Source: Oleispira sp036960605
GTDB taxonomy: Bacteria; Pseudomonadota; Gammaproteobacteria; Pseudomonadales; Oceanobacteraceae
Assembly (NCBI GenBank): GCA_036960605.1
Contig: JBALXI010000003.1
Coordinates: 1 to 64,000, forward strand
Reading direction: 5' to 3'
Length of the DNA: 64,000 bases
In this document: piece by piece, positions 34,931 to 43,422 of the stretch
How positions within the stretch are numbered: position 1 is the stretch's first letter
Layout of the letters: each line of letters starts with the position of its first letter
Made by a program: the position numbers and the translations under genes
Notes under the pieces: generated by a model
Database searches by the model: none
What the model saw: the letters and a program-made list of their open reading frames with translations, nothing else
What the model was told of the DNA's origin: nothing

Positions 34931-35276
34931 CACCACGGAGTGCACGGAGGCGCTGCGCTACACGGAGAAAAAATTGACGATAAGGCTTAAGATAAAAGCT
35001 AAGATAAAAGCTAAGATAAAAACTTCACCACCGAGGCACCGAGACGCTGCGCTACACAGAGAAAAGAATAACGATTGGATAACAGCTTAATAGCTTGAGG
35101 CTGTCATTAAAGGGCTTCTTTTTTAGCCTCAGCCTTAATCTTTGGCTTTGACCCAAGCTTTTCTCTGCTCTTCTCGGTGAACTCGGTGCCTCGGTGGTAA
35201 ATTCTTTATCTTTTATCCTACCCTCTTATCGTCTTTCCCTCCGTGTAGCGCAGCGTCTCCGTGTCCTCCGTGGTTA
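34931..35276. repeat. Nested inverted cluster of four CACCAC-type repeats
   Basis: Four copies of a roughly 40-bp unit fill the 407-nt gap before the SulP gene. Two are forward (34931-34970, CACCACGGAGTGCACGGAGG...; 35026-35065, CACCACCGAGGCACCGAGA...) and two reversed (35161-35200, CTCGGTGCCTCGGTGGT; 35236-35276, GTCTCCGTGTCCTCCGTGGT). Outer and inner pairs can fold as nested stems. Three of the four hold a CGCTGCGCTACAC or complementary core; it is absent from 35161-35200. Two more inverted pairs occur at 37106-37258 and 59978-60104. No gene was seen in this gap. Confidence 0.85.
34989..35024 (+). repeat. 12-bp tandem repeat, three units
   Basis: AAGATAAAAGCT repeated at 34989-35000 and 35001-35012, with a third unit AAGATAAAAACT at 35013-35024 (one mismatch). 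It lies between the first two CACCAC-type repeats. Confidence 0.85.
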
Positions 35277-35333
35277 AATGCTTTTATCATGTCTGCTATA
35301 CTCAACCATCAATAGCAGCATCAGCGGATTATC

Positions 35334-37076
35334 ATGAAAGCGTGGAAACTTGAGACTTTTTTACCCTTTTTAAAATGGGCAAAGGACTATAAAAGAACGA
35401 CGTTCTTAGACGACTTTATCGCCGCCCTTGTCATTAGTATGATGCTAATTCCGCAATCTCTTGCTTATGCCATGTTAGCGGGACTACCGCCTCAGGCGGG
35501 TCTATATGCCAGTTTACTCCCCCTTGTTGCTTATGCCTTATTAGGTTCAAGTGGACCACTTTCTGTCGGTCCTTTTGCCATCACATCCATTATGACCGCT
35601 ACGGCACTGGCAAGTCTGTTCGCTACGAATAACTTCAATACCGAACAGATGCTGACTGCGGCTGCCATATTGGCGCTATTAAGTGGCTTATTTCTGTTGG
35701 CTTTTGGCTTTTTTCGTTTAGGATTTCTCACTAATTTTATTAGCTTCCCTGTAGTGACTGGCTTTATCGCGGCCTCTGCTATCATTATCGCGTCGAGCCA
35801 GTTTGGCAGTATCTTAGGCTTGGATATTCACAGCGACGGTTTTTTCAATACTCTCACCCAAGTTGTCCAGCAACTCGATCAGATTAATTTCGCCACGTTG
35901 ATTTTTTCTTTATTGCTGTTGGTCTTCTTATATTTTGTACCCAAGCTCTTACGAACATTTGTCTTCAAATTGACTCAGCATAGCTTGGTCGCCGATAGCT
36001 TAAGTAAAGCGACCCCTGTCGTCGCGATTGTGCTGTCGATAGCGGCAGTCATACTTTTTGATCTGCAACGCTACGGCATACAAGTTGTTGGTGATATTCC
36101 GGCAGGATTACCGGTTCTGTCTTTACCAGATTGGCAGTCACTCAGCTTGTCTAATGACGATTGGAAAGGACTATTGAATTCAGCGTTATTAATTAGCATT
36201 ATTGGTTTTATTAGCTCGTTATCAGCCGCACAAACCTTTGCGGCAAAACAAAAACAGCGTATTAATCCAAACCAAGAAGCGATCGCACTCGGTGTTGCCA
36301 ATATCTCTGCGAGCTGTAGTTCTGCTTTTCCCGTTTCAGCCAGCCTTTCACGCTCTGCTGTTAGCTTTAATGCCGGAGCAAAAACACCCGCTGCGAGTGC
36401 TCTAACGGCTATTAGCATCTTTTTATGCTGCTTGTTTTTGACCCCATATTTATTTTATTTACCCATCGTCACGCTAGCCGCAATGATTCTATTAGCCGTG
36501 ATTTCATTGTTTGATTTACAAGCGATAAAACGTACCTTTGCGTATAGCTTAAAAGACTTCTCAGCTTTGATGATTACGCTGATACTGACGTTAACTCAAG
36601 GCCTTGAGTGGGGATTGATTGCGGGTATTGTCGTTTCGATTGGTTTACACCTTTATCGTTCAAGCTCACCTCATATTGCTATTTTAGGGCAAGTTCCCAA
36701 TACCGAGCATTTTCGTAATATAGATCGTCATGAGGTCATTACCGACGACGCTATTATCTCACTACGCATTGATTCAAGTTTGTACTTTGCTAATGCACGA
36801 TTTTTAGCGGATAAAATAAATGAGTTGGTTGCTGAGTATCCAAAAGCGCAGCATTTGATTTTAACTTGCTCAGCGATTAACGATATTGATGCGAGTGCTA
36901 TAGAGAGTTTATTGGCGGTGAATCACTACTTATCAGAAGCGGATATGAAGTTTCATCTATCTGAAGTGAAAGGGCCGGTAATGGATCGACTGAAGCGCAG
37001 CCAATTTATTGATCAACTCAGTGGCAATATTTACCTAAGCCATCATCAGGCTTGGTCTGATTTAACGACTGACTAA
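35334..37076 (+). CDS. SulP family anion transporter with STAS domain
   Basis: Inner-membrane anion carrier (sulfate, bicarbonate or similar). 580 aa: a core of about 12 membrane segments (25-430) with the signature PPQAGLYASLLPLVAYALLG near residue 53 and PFAITSIMTATALASL near 80, then a cytoplasmic C-terminal STAS domain (about 445-570) with HLILTCSAINDIDASAIESL. A solitary gene, flanked on both sides by CACCAC-type repeats. No carbonic anhydrase neighbour, so substrate is left open. Confidence 0.93.
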   Translation: MKAWKLETFLPFLKWAKDYKRTTFLDDFIAALVISMMLIPQSLAYAMLAGLPPQAGLYASLLPLVAYALLGSSGPLSVGPFAITSIMTATALASLFATNNFNTEQMLTAAAILALLSGLFLLAFGFFRLGFLTNFISFPVVTGFIAASAIIIASSQFGSILGLDIHSDGFFNTLTQVVQQLDQINFATLIFSLLLLVFLYFVPKLLRTFVFKLTQHSLVADSLSKATPVVAIVLSIAAVILFDLQRYGIQVVGDIPAGLPVLSLPDWQSLSLSNDDWKGLLNSALLISIIGFISSLSAAQTFAAKQKQRINPNQEAIALGVANISASCSSAFPVSASLSRSAVSFNAGAKTPAASALTAISIFLCCLFLTPYLFYLPIVTLAAMILLAVISLFDLQAIKRTFAYSLKDFSALMITLILTLTQGLEWGLIAGIVVSIGLHLYRSSSPHIAILGQVPNTEHFRNIDRHEVITDDAIISLRIDSSLYFANARFLADKINELVAEYPKAQHLILTCSAINDIDASAIESLLAVNHYLSEADMKFHLSEVKGPVMDRLKRSQFIDQLSGNIYLSHHQAWSDLTTD

Positions 37077-37105
37077 AGATCTAAAAAAGAAAAAATAAAA
37101 AAATC

Positions 37106-37258
37106 TCACCACCGAGGCACCGAGTACACAGAGAAGAGCGGAGGAAAATATAGATAGTAAACGGTAAAAAACAAAACCCGTTATTTTTACTATTTAACCG
37201 TCTTTTATTATCCTGCCTTTCTCTGTGTAGCGCAGCGTCTCTGTGCCTCGGTGGTGAA
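37106..37258. repeat. Inverted pair of CACCAC-type repeats
   Basis: Forward unit at 37106-37135 (CACCACCGAGGCACCGAG then TACACAGAGA, lacking the ACGCTGCGC core) and a reversed unit at 37219-37258 that keeps the core. The pair brackets an 83-nt AT-rich spacer between the convergent sulP-type and rsmI genes and could form a long stem at both 3' ends. Confidence 0.82.
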
Positions 37259-37293
37259 CCGCTTCTATCTTTAATCTTGAACTTAATTTTTAT

Positions 37294-38154
37294 TTAAAGC
37301 TTGCCCTGAATTTCCAAAGCTCGCTGGTAAAGCTCTTTCTTATTCTCACCCGTCAGGTCAGATATCACAGAGGCCGCTTTCTTAGGTGGCAACTCTTTAA
37401 GCAATAACTTAAACAATTTCTCACTATCCACTTCACTGGCAGGTGCAGGCTCAGGATTACCGGTGATCATTACCACAAACTCACCTTTTTGCTGCTGGTG
37501 ATCGGCACTGATCTCTTCGGTTATTTCAGTAAGACTTCCCGAATAGTAAGTTTCAAATGTTTTCGTTAATTCGCGCGCGACACTGGCTTTGCGATCGGCG
37601 CCAAAAACTTCTGCCATCACTTTAAGGGTATCGAGAATACGGTGCTTAGATTCATAAAACACCATAGTGCGTGTTTCTTGCGTCAGGGTTTCTAAGCGCT
37701 CGCGTTTAGCACCGCTTTTATGCGCTAAAAAGCCTTCAAAGGTGAAGCGATCTGTCGGTAGACCAGCGCCACTCAGAGCCGTAATAATCGCGCTAACACC
37801 AGGGACTGGCTGCACGTTCATGCCGCGCTCACGTAAGCCAGATACCAGTGGATAACCAGGGTCAGATATTAATGGCGTTCCGGCATCAGACACTAGGGCG
37901 ATTGATTGGCCTTTTTCTAGACAGCTGGCAATCCAGTCTATTTTATCGCGTTCGTTGTGGTCATGTACCGCAACCAGTCTATTCTGAATGCCAAGATGAT
38001 GCAGTAATCTGCCTGTGTGTCTGGTATCCTCGCAGGCAATCATATCGACATCTTGCAAGGTCAGTTTTGCTCGCTCCGTAATGTCGGATAAATTTCCTAT
38101 CGGCGTGGCCACTACGTAAAGAGTGCCCGTCTGTTGCTCAGACTGTGGATGCAT
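37294..38154 (-). CDS. rsmI: 16S rRNA (cytidine(1402)-2'-O)-methyltransferase
   Basis: SAM-dependent methyltransferase that adds the 2'-O-methyl to C1402 of 16S rRNA, the same nucleotide RsmH modifies at N4. Signatures: LYVVATPIGNLSDITERA at the N-terminus, ACEDTRHTGRLL, and ALVSDAGTPLISDPGYPLV. I use ATG 38154 (M-H-P-Q), giving 286 aa, because alignment to the family begins about 11 residues later; a GTG 11 codons upstream (38187) is possible but lacks a good ribosome-binding site. Heads face lpoA with 7 nt between the chosen starts. Confidence 0.96.
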   Translation of the reverse strand: MHPQSEQQTGTLYVVATPIGNLSDITERAKLTLQDVDMIACEDTRHTGRLLHHLGIQNRLVAVHDHNERDKIDWIASCLEKGQSIALVSDAGTPLISDPGYPLVSGLRERGMNVQPVPGVSAIITALSGAGLPTDRFTFEGFLAHKSGAKRERLETLTQETRTMVFYESKHRILDTLKVMAEVFGADRKASVARELTKTFETYYSGSLTEITEEISADHQQQKGEFVVMITGNPEPAPASEVDSEKLFKLLLKELPPKKAASVISDLTGENKKELYQRALEIQGKL

Positions 38155-38161
38155 ATTGAGG

Positions 38162-39940
38162 ATGAACTCTAAAAATTGGTTGATCACGGCGGTTGTATTG
38201 AGCCTTTTAGGCTGCGCTCAAAAACCAAGTCGTGAAATAATAACGGAAGATGGAAAACTTCCAGTCGTGCCTGCTGCTACATTAATAGAAGAAGCACAAG
38301 AAGCGATCACAGCAGGGCAGTTTCGCAATGCTGACCCATTATTGCAACAACTAAACTTCTCGACGCTCACTCCAGCAGAAACCCTGCAATATAATTTGTT
38401 AGCTCTTGAATACGCTATTGGCCGCAAACAGGTTGATCAATCACAGCAAATACTCAACCGTATCAATCGTGCTCAGCTGGATCAAAGTACTAATAAAGAC
38501 CAAATTAATTATGGCTTATTAAAAGCTCAATTTCATGAGTTAAGCGGCCATAATCTGACGGCAGCACGGGAACGTGACTTTCTTTCCTCCATTTTAGAGG
38601 ATGAGGTGAAAGCCGATAATCATCAGAGAATCTGGCAGAACCTCACCAATATTTCTTTAGAAAATCTATTGAAATGGGCTGAAAGCGCACCGAATACACA
38701 GTTTGCCGATTGGCTTCAATTGGCTGCGATTGCCAAAGATCCTGCCTATACCTTGGCAGAACACATTACAGCGGTGAATGAATGGCGCTTAGCCCATCCT
38801 GCTCATCCGGCCGGTATTGAACTTCCAGGTGGTCTATCGCTATTGGAAGAAATGGCTCAGCAACAACCTAAACACATTGCCTTGTTACTGCCATTAACGG
38901 GAAAATTAGCCAACAGTGGCAAAGCCGTACGTGAAGGTTTTATGGCCGCGTATTATCAAACCTTACAGCGTGGATATGAAGTTCCCACAATTAGCGTTAT
39001 TGATACCGAAGCTTCTGGCAGCTTAGAGCTCGCCTATGGTGACGCCCAAGCACTTGAAGCTGAGTGGGTCATTGGGCCGCTGGATAAAAAGAATGTGAAC
39101 CAGCTGGCTAAGCTTGAAAGTGTGCCTCTCCCCACCTTAGCGCTCAACTACTCAGACCACATTGCAGTAGGTGAACAACCGGATGATTTTTTCCAGTTTG
39201 GTTTAGCCGCTGAAGATGAAGCACGCTTGATTGCTGAACGGGCTTTTCACCTAGGCTATCGCCGAGTCTTGGCCTTGTCGCCCGACAATGCTTGGGGCAA
39301 GCGTATTTATGCTGCTTTTGAACAACATTGGGTCGGTTTGGGCGGCGACATTGCTGAGCAGCGTTTTTATAAGCAAAAGAAAGATTACAACCCAGAGATT
39401 AAAGCGCTTTTAAATGTTGATGACAGTCAGCAGCGCTACAAGACCATCCGTCGTTTAATGCGCGAGACCGTTGAGTTTGAACCTCGTCGCCGTCAAGATG
39501 TTGATTGGGTCTTCTTACTGGCATTACCCAAGCAGGGCCGTCAAATTCGCCCCATGTTCGATTTCAACTTTGCCGGAGATTTACCTGTATTTTCAACCTC
39601 TCAGATCTTTTCGGGCAAGAGAAACCGCAAAAGAGATACTGACCTAAATGGCATTCAGTTCACGGATTTACCTTGGTTATTGGAAAGCTCTGAGCTTAAG
39701 ACTGAGATCGAAAATAACCAGAAGCGCGCCAAAGGCAACTATGCCCGACTATATGCTATGGGCGTTGATGCCTTCCGCTTATATCCAAGACTGAAGCAGT
39801 TATCAGCCTTGCCGCACAGTAAGATTTTTGGCGTTACCGGTGATTTGTCCATTGATGGCGAAGGCAAGATACATCGTAAAATGCCGTTTGCGATCTTCAA
39901 GCGTGGCCGCCCTGTGGCTTTGAACTTAGATACAAAATAG
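38162..39940 (+). CDS. lpoA: Penicillin-binding protein activator LpoA
   Basis: Outer-membrane lipoprotein that stimulates PBP1A. The start M-N-S-K-N-W at 38162 gives a classical lipoprotein signal with lipobox L-L-G-C (acylated C18), which decides against an ATG 13 codons upstream. The N-terminal half is TPR-like helical (about 40-230). The C-terminal half is a periplasmic binding protein type I fold starting KHIALLLPLTGKLANSGKAV and containing LALNYSDH and LSPDNAWGKRIYAAF. 592 aa. First gene of lpoA-yraN-gmhA, divergent from rsmI, as in pseudomonads and enterics. Confidence 0.95.
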   Translation: MNSKNWLITAVVLSLLGCAQKPSREIITEDGKLPVVPAATLIEEAQEAITAGQFRNADPLLQQLNFSTLTPAETLQYNLLALEYAIGRKQVDQSQQILNRINRAQLDQSTNKDQINYGLLKAQFHELSGHNLTAARERDFLSSILEDEVKADNHQRIWQNLTNISLENLLKWAESAPNTQFADWLQLAAIAKDPAYTLAEHITAVNEWRLAHPAHPAGIELPGGLSLLEEMAQQQPKHIALLLPLTGKLANSGKAVREGFMAAYYQTLQRGYEVPTISVIDTEASGSLELAYGDAQALEAEWVIGPLDKKNVNQLAKLESVPLPTLALNYSDHIAVGEQPDDFFQFGLAAEDEARLIAERAFHLGYRRVLALSPDNAWGKRIYAAFEQHWVGLGGDIAEQRFYKQKKDYNPEIKALLNVDDSQQRYKTIRRLMRETVEFEPRRRQDVDWVFLLALPKQGRQIRPMFDFNFAGDLPVFSTSQIFSGKRNRKRDTDLNGIQFTDLPWLLESSELKTEIENNQKRAKGNYARLYAMGVDAFRLYPRLKQLSALPHSKIFGVTGDLSIDGEGKIHRKMPFAIFKRGRPVALNLDTK

Positions 39941-39995
39941 ATCAACGACAGTCTAAGAAAATTTTGATCGCTCAACCTACTCAGCAAGGATTGCC

Positions 39996-40367
39996 ATGTG
40001 GTTTAGTCAAGATGATAAAAGAACTGAAAAGCGTATTAAAGGTGATGATAAAGAACGCTTAGCGGAAGACTATTTAGCCGCTAAGGGCTTTATTCTCATC
40101 GAGCGTAACTTTCTCTGCAAGAGTGGAGAGATTGACCTTATTATGAAAGACCAAGACTATTGGGTCTTTATTGAGGTCCGCTATCGTAAAAACAAAGAGT
40201 TCGGGGGCGCGCTTGCCAGCATCACTGCAGGCAAGCAAAAGAAGCTGCGCCGAGCCGCTGAGTACTATTTACTCCAACATTTTGGCAATACACCGCCTCC
40301 TTGTCGCTTTGATGTGGTCGGCATTGAAGGTCAGGATGAGATAATGTGGATTAAAAATGCTTTTTAG
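39996..40367 (+). CDS. yraN: UPF0102 family protein YraN
   Basis: Endonuclease-like fold of unknown role. 123 aa with the family core AEDYLAAKGFILIERNFLCKSGEIDLI and DYWVFIEVRYRKNKEFGGALASITAGKQKKLRRAAEYYL (read as two blocks); the E-I-D and E-V-R residues correspond to the nuclease-type active site. 55 nt after lpoA. The family is conserved next to lpoA, suggesting some link to the envelope or DNA repair, but none is demonstrated. Confidence 0.95.
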   Translation: MWFSQDDKRTEKRIKGDDKERLAEDYLAAKGFILIERNFLCKSGEIDLIMKDQDYWVFIEVRYRKNKEFGGALASITAGKQKKLRRAAEYYLLQHFGNTPPPCRFDVVGIEGQDEIMWIKNAF

Positions 40368-40388
40368 TGAGAAACCTTCTCAAAGTTC

Positions 40389-40417
40389 TTTCCGCTGGCA
40401 TTAGATTTTCGTATGAT
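40389..40417 (+). promoter_or_regulatory. Candidate gmhA promoter
   Basis: -35 TTTCCG (40389-40394), 17-nt spacer, -10 TATGAT (40412-40417), in the 89-nt gap between yraN and the chosen gmhA start. The -35 is weak. A 6-bp hairpin TGAGAA/TTCTCA lies just before it (40368-40382). Confidence 0.35.
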
Positions 40418-40456
40418 GACAGATTATTAAGAACACACTCTTTTGGAGCGTTATCC

Positions 40457-41041
40457 GTGCAAGATCGTTTATTGCGGCATTTCAATGCCAGTATTGAGAC
40501 AAAAGCCCAAGCAGCGGAACTTTTACCTCCTTATATCGAACATGCTGCCGGCATGATGGTGGCTAGCCTGGTTAGTGGTGGCAAAATTTTAAGCTGTGGT
40601 AACGGCGGTTCAGCCGGCGATGCCCAGCACTTTTCGTCTGAGATGTTGAATCGTTTCGAACGCGAACGTCCTTCGCTGCCGGCTATCGCATTAAGTACCG
40701 ATAGCTCGACCATCACGTCTATTGCTAACGATTACAGCTATAACGAGATTTTCTCTAAGCAGATTCGTGCTCTGGGTAATGAAGGCGATATATTATTAGC
40801 CATTTCAACCAGTGGCGGCTCTAAGAACGTGATTGAAGCGATTAAAGCGGCTCACGATCGAGATATGCAAGTGGTTGCGCTTACCGGTAAAGACGGCGGC
40901 AACATGGCGGCGTTATTAACCGATAACGACATTGAAATTCGCGTGCCATCAGACGTTACGGCACGTATTCAAGAAGTTCACTTACTGGTGATTCATTGTT
41001 TGTGTGACTTAATAGATTGTTCGTTATTTGGCGAAGAATAG
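40457..41041 (+). CDS. gmhA: SIS-domain phosphoheptose isomerase (GmhA/DiaA type)
   Basis: Sugar isomerase domain protein; GmhA converts sedoheptulose 7-phosphate to D-glycero-manno-heptose 7-phosphate for LPS core, while the close paralogue DiaA binds DnaA. I chose GTG 40457 (V-Q-D-R-L), which has GGAG 8 nt upstream and gives 194 aa, the usual length; the upstream in-frame ATG overlapping yraN adds 30 unlikely residues. Motifs: ILSCGNGGSAGDAQHFSSE, LSTDSSTITSIANDYSYNEIFSKQ and LLAISTSGGSKNVIEAI. A strong terminator follows. Zn-ligand and active-site residues (H in DAQHFSSE, the RIQEVH block) are present, favouring an active isomerase. Confidence 0.93.
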   Translation: MQDRLLRHFNASIETKAQAAELLPPYIEHAAGMMVASLVSGGKILSCGNGGSAGDAQHFSSEMLNRFERERPSLPAIALSTDSSTITSIANDYSYNEIFSKQIRALGNEGDILLAISTSGGSKNVIEAIKAAHDRDMQVVALTGKDGGNMAALLTDNDIEIRVPSDVTARIQEVHLLVIHCLCDLIDCSLFGEE

Positions 41042-41071
41042 CCCGCGATCAGTTAAAGCCTACACACCGAT

Positions 41072-41121
41072 AAAAGCCGCAATTGGATTATCCTCTAATC
41101 CACCTAAATTGCGGCTTTTTT
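41072..41121 (+). terminator. Terminator after gmhA
   Basis: Arms AAAAGCCGCAATT and AATTGCGGCTTTT with an inner GGATTA/TAATCC stem, followed by a T-run (41116-41121). It ends lpoA-yraN-gmhA. Confidence 0.93.
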
Positions 41122-41189
41122 GTTTATAGATCTATAGTCAGTCTTTTCAGGTAGAATAGGCGCCCTCTCCTACCACAATTGAGAATTCT

Positions 41190-41561
41190 GTGGATTACGA
41201 ATTTACCTTTAATGAATATGACAAACCTATTGCCGAATTTTCCATGGGCCATGAAGCCATTGGTACCTGGTTTAACGATGAGCTTGGGACAAACCAGCAG
41301 CGTATTGAAGAATTAGTCGATATCGTTGATCAATTAGTACGTCGCAGAGTTCAAGAACGTCTAATCGAAGGGACTGAATACCGATTACGTATGAATCAAG
41401 AAGACGTCGAAGTCGTTGCGCTTTCTTTAGGCTTAGAAGTCGATGAAGAAGAGCTGCCTGAAAATACCAACCTCTACGATGATGAATCTCACGCCGAATG
41501 CGGCCTAGAAGATTTCCAAGATGCACTGCTCTCATGGCAAGAATTTATTCTTAGCGCTTAA
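41190..41561 (+). CDS. yacL: UPF0231 (YacL) family protein
   Basis: Small conserved acidic protein of unknown function. 123 aa. It matches the E. coli YacL pattern: N-terminal MDYEF, SMGHEAIGTWFNDEL, then EYRLRMNQEDVEV and the C-terminal YDDESHAECGLEDFQDALLSWQEF. The start is a GTG (41190). A GAGAA sequence lies about 5 nt upstream. It is a solitary gene after the gmhA terminator, convergent with moeB; a small CACTG/CAGTG hairpin lies in the 112-nt gap. Confidence 0.88.
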   Translation: MDYEFTFNEYDKPIAEFSMGHEAIGTWFNDELGTNQQRIEELVDIVDQLVRRRVQERLIEGTEYRLRMNQEDVEVVALSLGLEVDEEELPENTNLYDDESHAECGLEDFQDALLSWQEFILSA

Positions 41562-41673
41562 TAAGTATCTACCACTGTCATAAAAGTTATTCACTGGGGT
41601 ATTGCCCTCAGTGGATCTCATGTACAGCGCAAGCTAAAAGCGGACTAAAAATCCATTCGGCATAAAATTTATA

Positions 41674-42447
41674 CTATTCCCCACAAGACAAACACGCCGC
41701 ATCCTTATTCAAACCCCAGCTACGCCATTGCCCTTCCAAAGCATCAAACGTTTGCAAGCGACCTAATATGGGTTTGCCTATGCCAGCAATTATTTTAATC
41801 GCTTCCAAAGCTTGCAGAGTACCAATAATTCCAACCACAGGTGACAAGATACCGCTGGTCGAGCAATTCGCTTGCTCATCACCCGCTTGTGGATATAAGC
41901 ATCGATAACAAGGCTGTTCTTCTAAGCGTGGATCAAAACAAATGACTTGTCCTTGTAGAGCAACCGCGGCTCCCGAAACCCAAGGTATTTTATGCTCAAG
42001 GCAGGCAGCATTAATTAAATAGCGAATATTAAAGTTATCACTGCAGTCCACGACCAAATCAATATCAGGTAACAATTTCTGCAACAAATCTACATCCGCT
42101 TTTTGCTCAAAACCCGTCACCTTGATCGTCGAGTTAACGCGTTCAATTTCTTCTATTGCCGATTGAACTTTCGTCTTACCCACATCAGCGGTGCCATGAC
42201 AAATCTGGCGCTGTACATTAGAAAGCTCTACTACATCGTGATCCACTAATAATAAATGCCCAATACCACTGGCCGCCAAATATTGTAGAACTGGGCTACC
42301 TAAGCCACCTAAACCAATGATTAAAATTCGGCTATCCAATAGTTTTTGCTGACCCTCTATATCCATCTCAGGTAAAAAAATATGCCGGCTATAACGTAAT
42401 AAATCATTATCTTTCATAATTCGATCCTTCATCTCACGATTGCTCAT
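41674..42447 (-). CDS. moeB: Molybdopterin-synthase adenylyltransferase MoeB (ThiF/HesA family)
   Basis: E1-like enzyme that adenylates the C-terminus of MoaD (or ThiS-like) for sulfur transfer. 257 aa. The ATP-binding motif ILIIGLGGLGSPVLQYLAAS, the RQICHGTADVGKTK loop and DCSDNFNIRYLINAAC are typical; zinc cysteines appear as CYRC and CLSC, and the catalytic-type Cys is in QANCSTSGILSPVVG. The ATG overlaps the prmC stop by 4 nt. The prmC-moeB pairing is conserved in many gammaproteobacteria. MoeB versus ThiF cannot be fully separated by reading. Confidence 0.92.
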   Translation of the reverse strand: MSNREMKDRIMKDNDLLRYSRHIFLPEMDIEGQQKLLDSRILIIGLGGLGSPVLQYLAASGIGHLLLVDHDVVELSNVQRQICHGTADVGKTKVQSAIEEIERVNSTIKVTGFEQKADVDLLQKLLPDIDLVVDCSDNFNIRYLINAACLEHKIPWVSGAAVALQGQVICFDPRLEEQPCYRCLYPQAGDEQANCSTSGILSPVVGIIGTLQALEAIKIIAGIGKPILGRLQTFDALEGQWRSWGLNKDAACLSCGE

Positions 42448-43301
42448 AGCACTGATCCTTTATAAAACTGCCCACCTGTTATTCTTGGATTGCCAGCCAA
42501 ATCAATTCTCGTTGATATCTGCTGATAGCCCAACTCAATAAATAACTGCTGCACGGCGTCTTGCTGGTCATAGCCATGTTCCATTAATAACCAGCCACCG
42601 TCTAACAGATAATCTCTGCTTTGCTGCGCAATTAACTCAAGATCCGCTAAACCTTTATTCTCAGCGATTAAGGCGGACTTAGGTTCGAAGCGTACATCAC
42701 CTTGCGCAAGATGCTCATCATCTGGATCAATATAAGGTGGATTACTTACGATCAAATCAAATTGGCCGTCAACTTGATCGAACCAGCTACTTTGAAAAAA
42801 TTGCACATGCTCGAGCTGATTCAGTTTTGCGTTTTGCTGGGCTAGCTCAACCGCTTGCGGGATTAAATCGACGCCTTGAATATCCCACTGTCGAAACTCA
42901 TAGGCTAACGACAGTGCAATGGCACCTGTGCCTGTGCCTAAGTCGATGACCCTAGCTTGCTCAGGTAATGAATCCGCTAGCTCTAACACCCATTCGATTA
43001 ACGTTTCCGTATCCGCTCGAGGAATCAAGGTATGGTGAGCCGTATTCAGGGTCAAATCCCAAAATTCTTGCTGGCCTAGAATGTAAGCAATCGGTTCGCC
43101 TTTTAAGCGGCGTGTAAATAATTCGTTAAATATCATTTCTTCTTCTGCTGTCACTAGCTTATCGCACCAAGTAAATAAATACGTACGGTCCTTACCTAGG
43201 CTGCGCGCTAATAATAATTCCACATCCAATTTTGCCGAATCGCTGTTAGTCGCAAGTTGCTGACTGGACTGTCGAATGATTTGTTCAATGCTAAAACGCA
43301 T
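42444..43301 (-). CDS. prmC: Release factor glutamine methyltransferase PrmC
   Basis: Methylates the GGQ glutamine of release factors RF1 and RF2. 285 aa: an N-terminal helical domain, then the methyltransferase domain with RVIDLGTGTGAIALSLA and the substrate motif IVSNPPYIDPDD. In many relatives prmC follows hemA and prfA; here nothing recognisable of hemA or prfA lies upstream, only a 381-nt gap. Overlaps moeB by 4 nt. Confidence 0.96.
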   Translation of the reverse strand: MRFSIEQIIRQSSQQLATNSDSAKLDVELLLARSLGKDRTYLFTWCDKLVTAEEEMIFNELFTRRLKGEPIAYILGQQEFWDLTLNTAHHTLIPRADTETLIEWVLELADSLPEQARVIDLGTGTGAIALSLAYEFRQWDIQGVDLIPQAVELAQQNAKLNQLEHVQFFQSSWFDQVDGQFDLIVSNPPYIDPDDEHLAQGDVRFEPKSALIAENKGLADLELIAQQSRDYLLDGGWLLMEHGYDQQDAVQQLFIELGYQQISTRIDLAGNPRITGGQFYKGSVL

Positions 43302-43422
43302 ATTGAATATTCACTAAGAAGAAAAAGAGAGGGATAATTTTAACAGTTTTTCACGTAAGCATCGAAAACCTGATTAATTGTATGAAAAATAATCAGATTA
43401 CAGAAACTTTACAAGGTGACTT

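Noticed and set aside
34931..35276. CRISPR array
   Set aside because: Repeats are in inverted orientation with irregular spacers, only four copies, and no cas genes.
36071..36418. A 115-codon open frame antisense to the SulP gene
   Set aside because: Antisense to conserved membrane segments; no initiation signals.
40367..40456. Longer gmhA starting in overlap with the yraN stop
   Set aside because: The extra 30 residues are unlike the family, while the internal GTG has a proper ribosome-binding site and gives the normal length.
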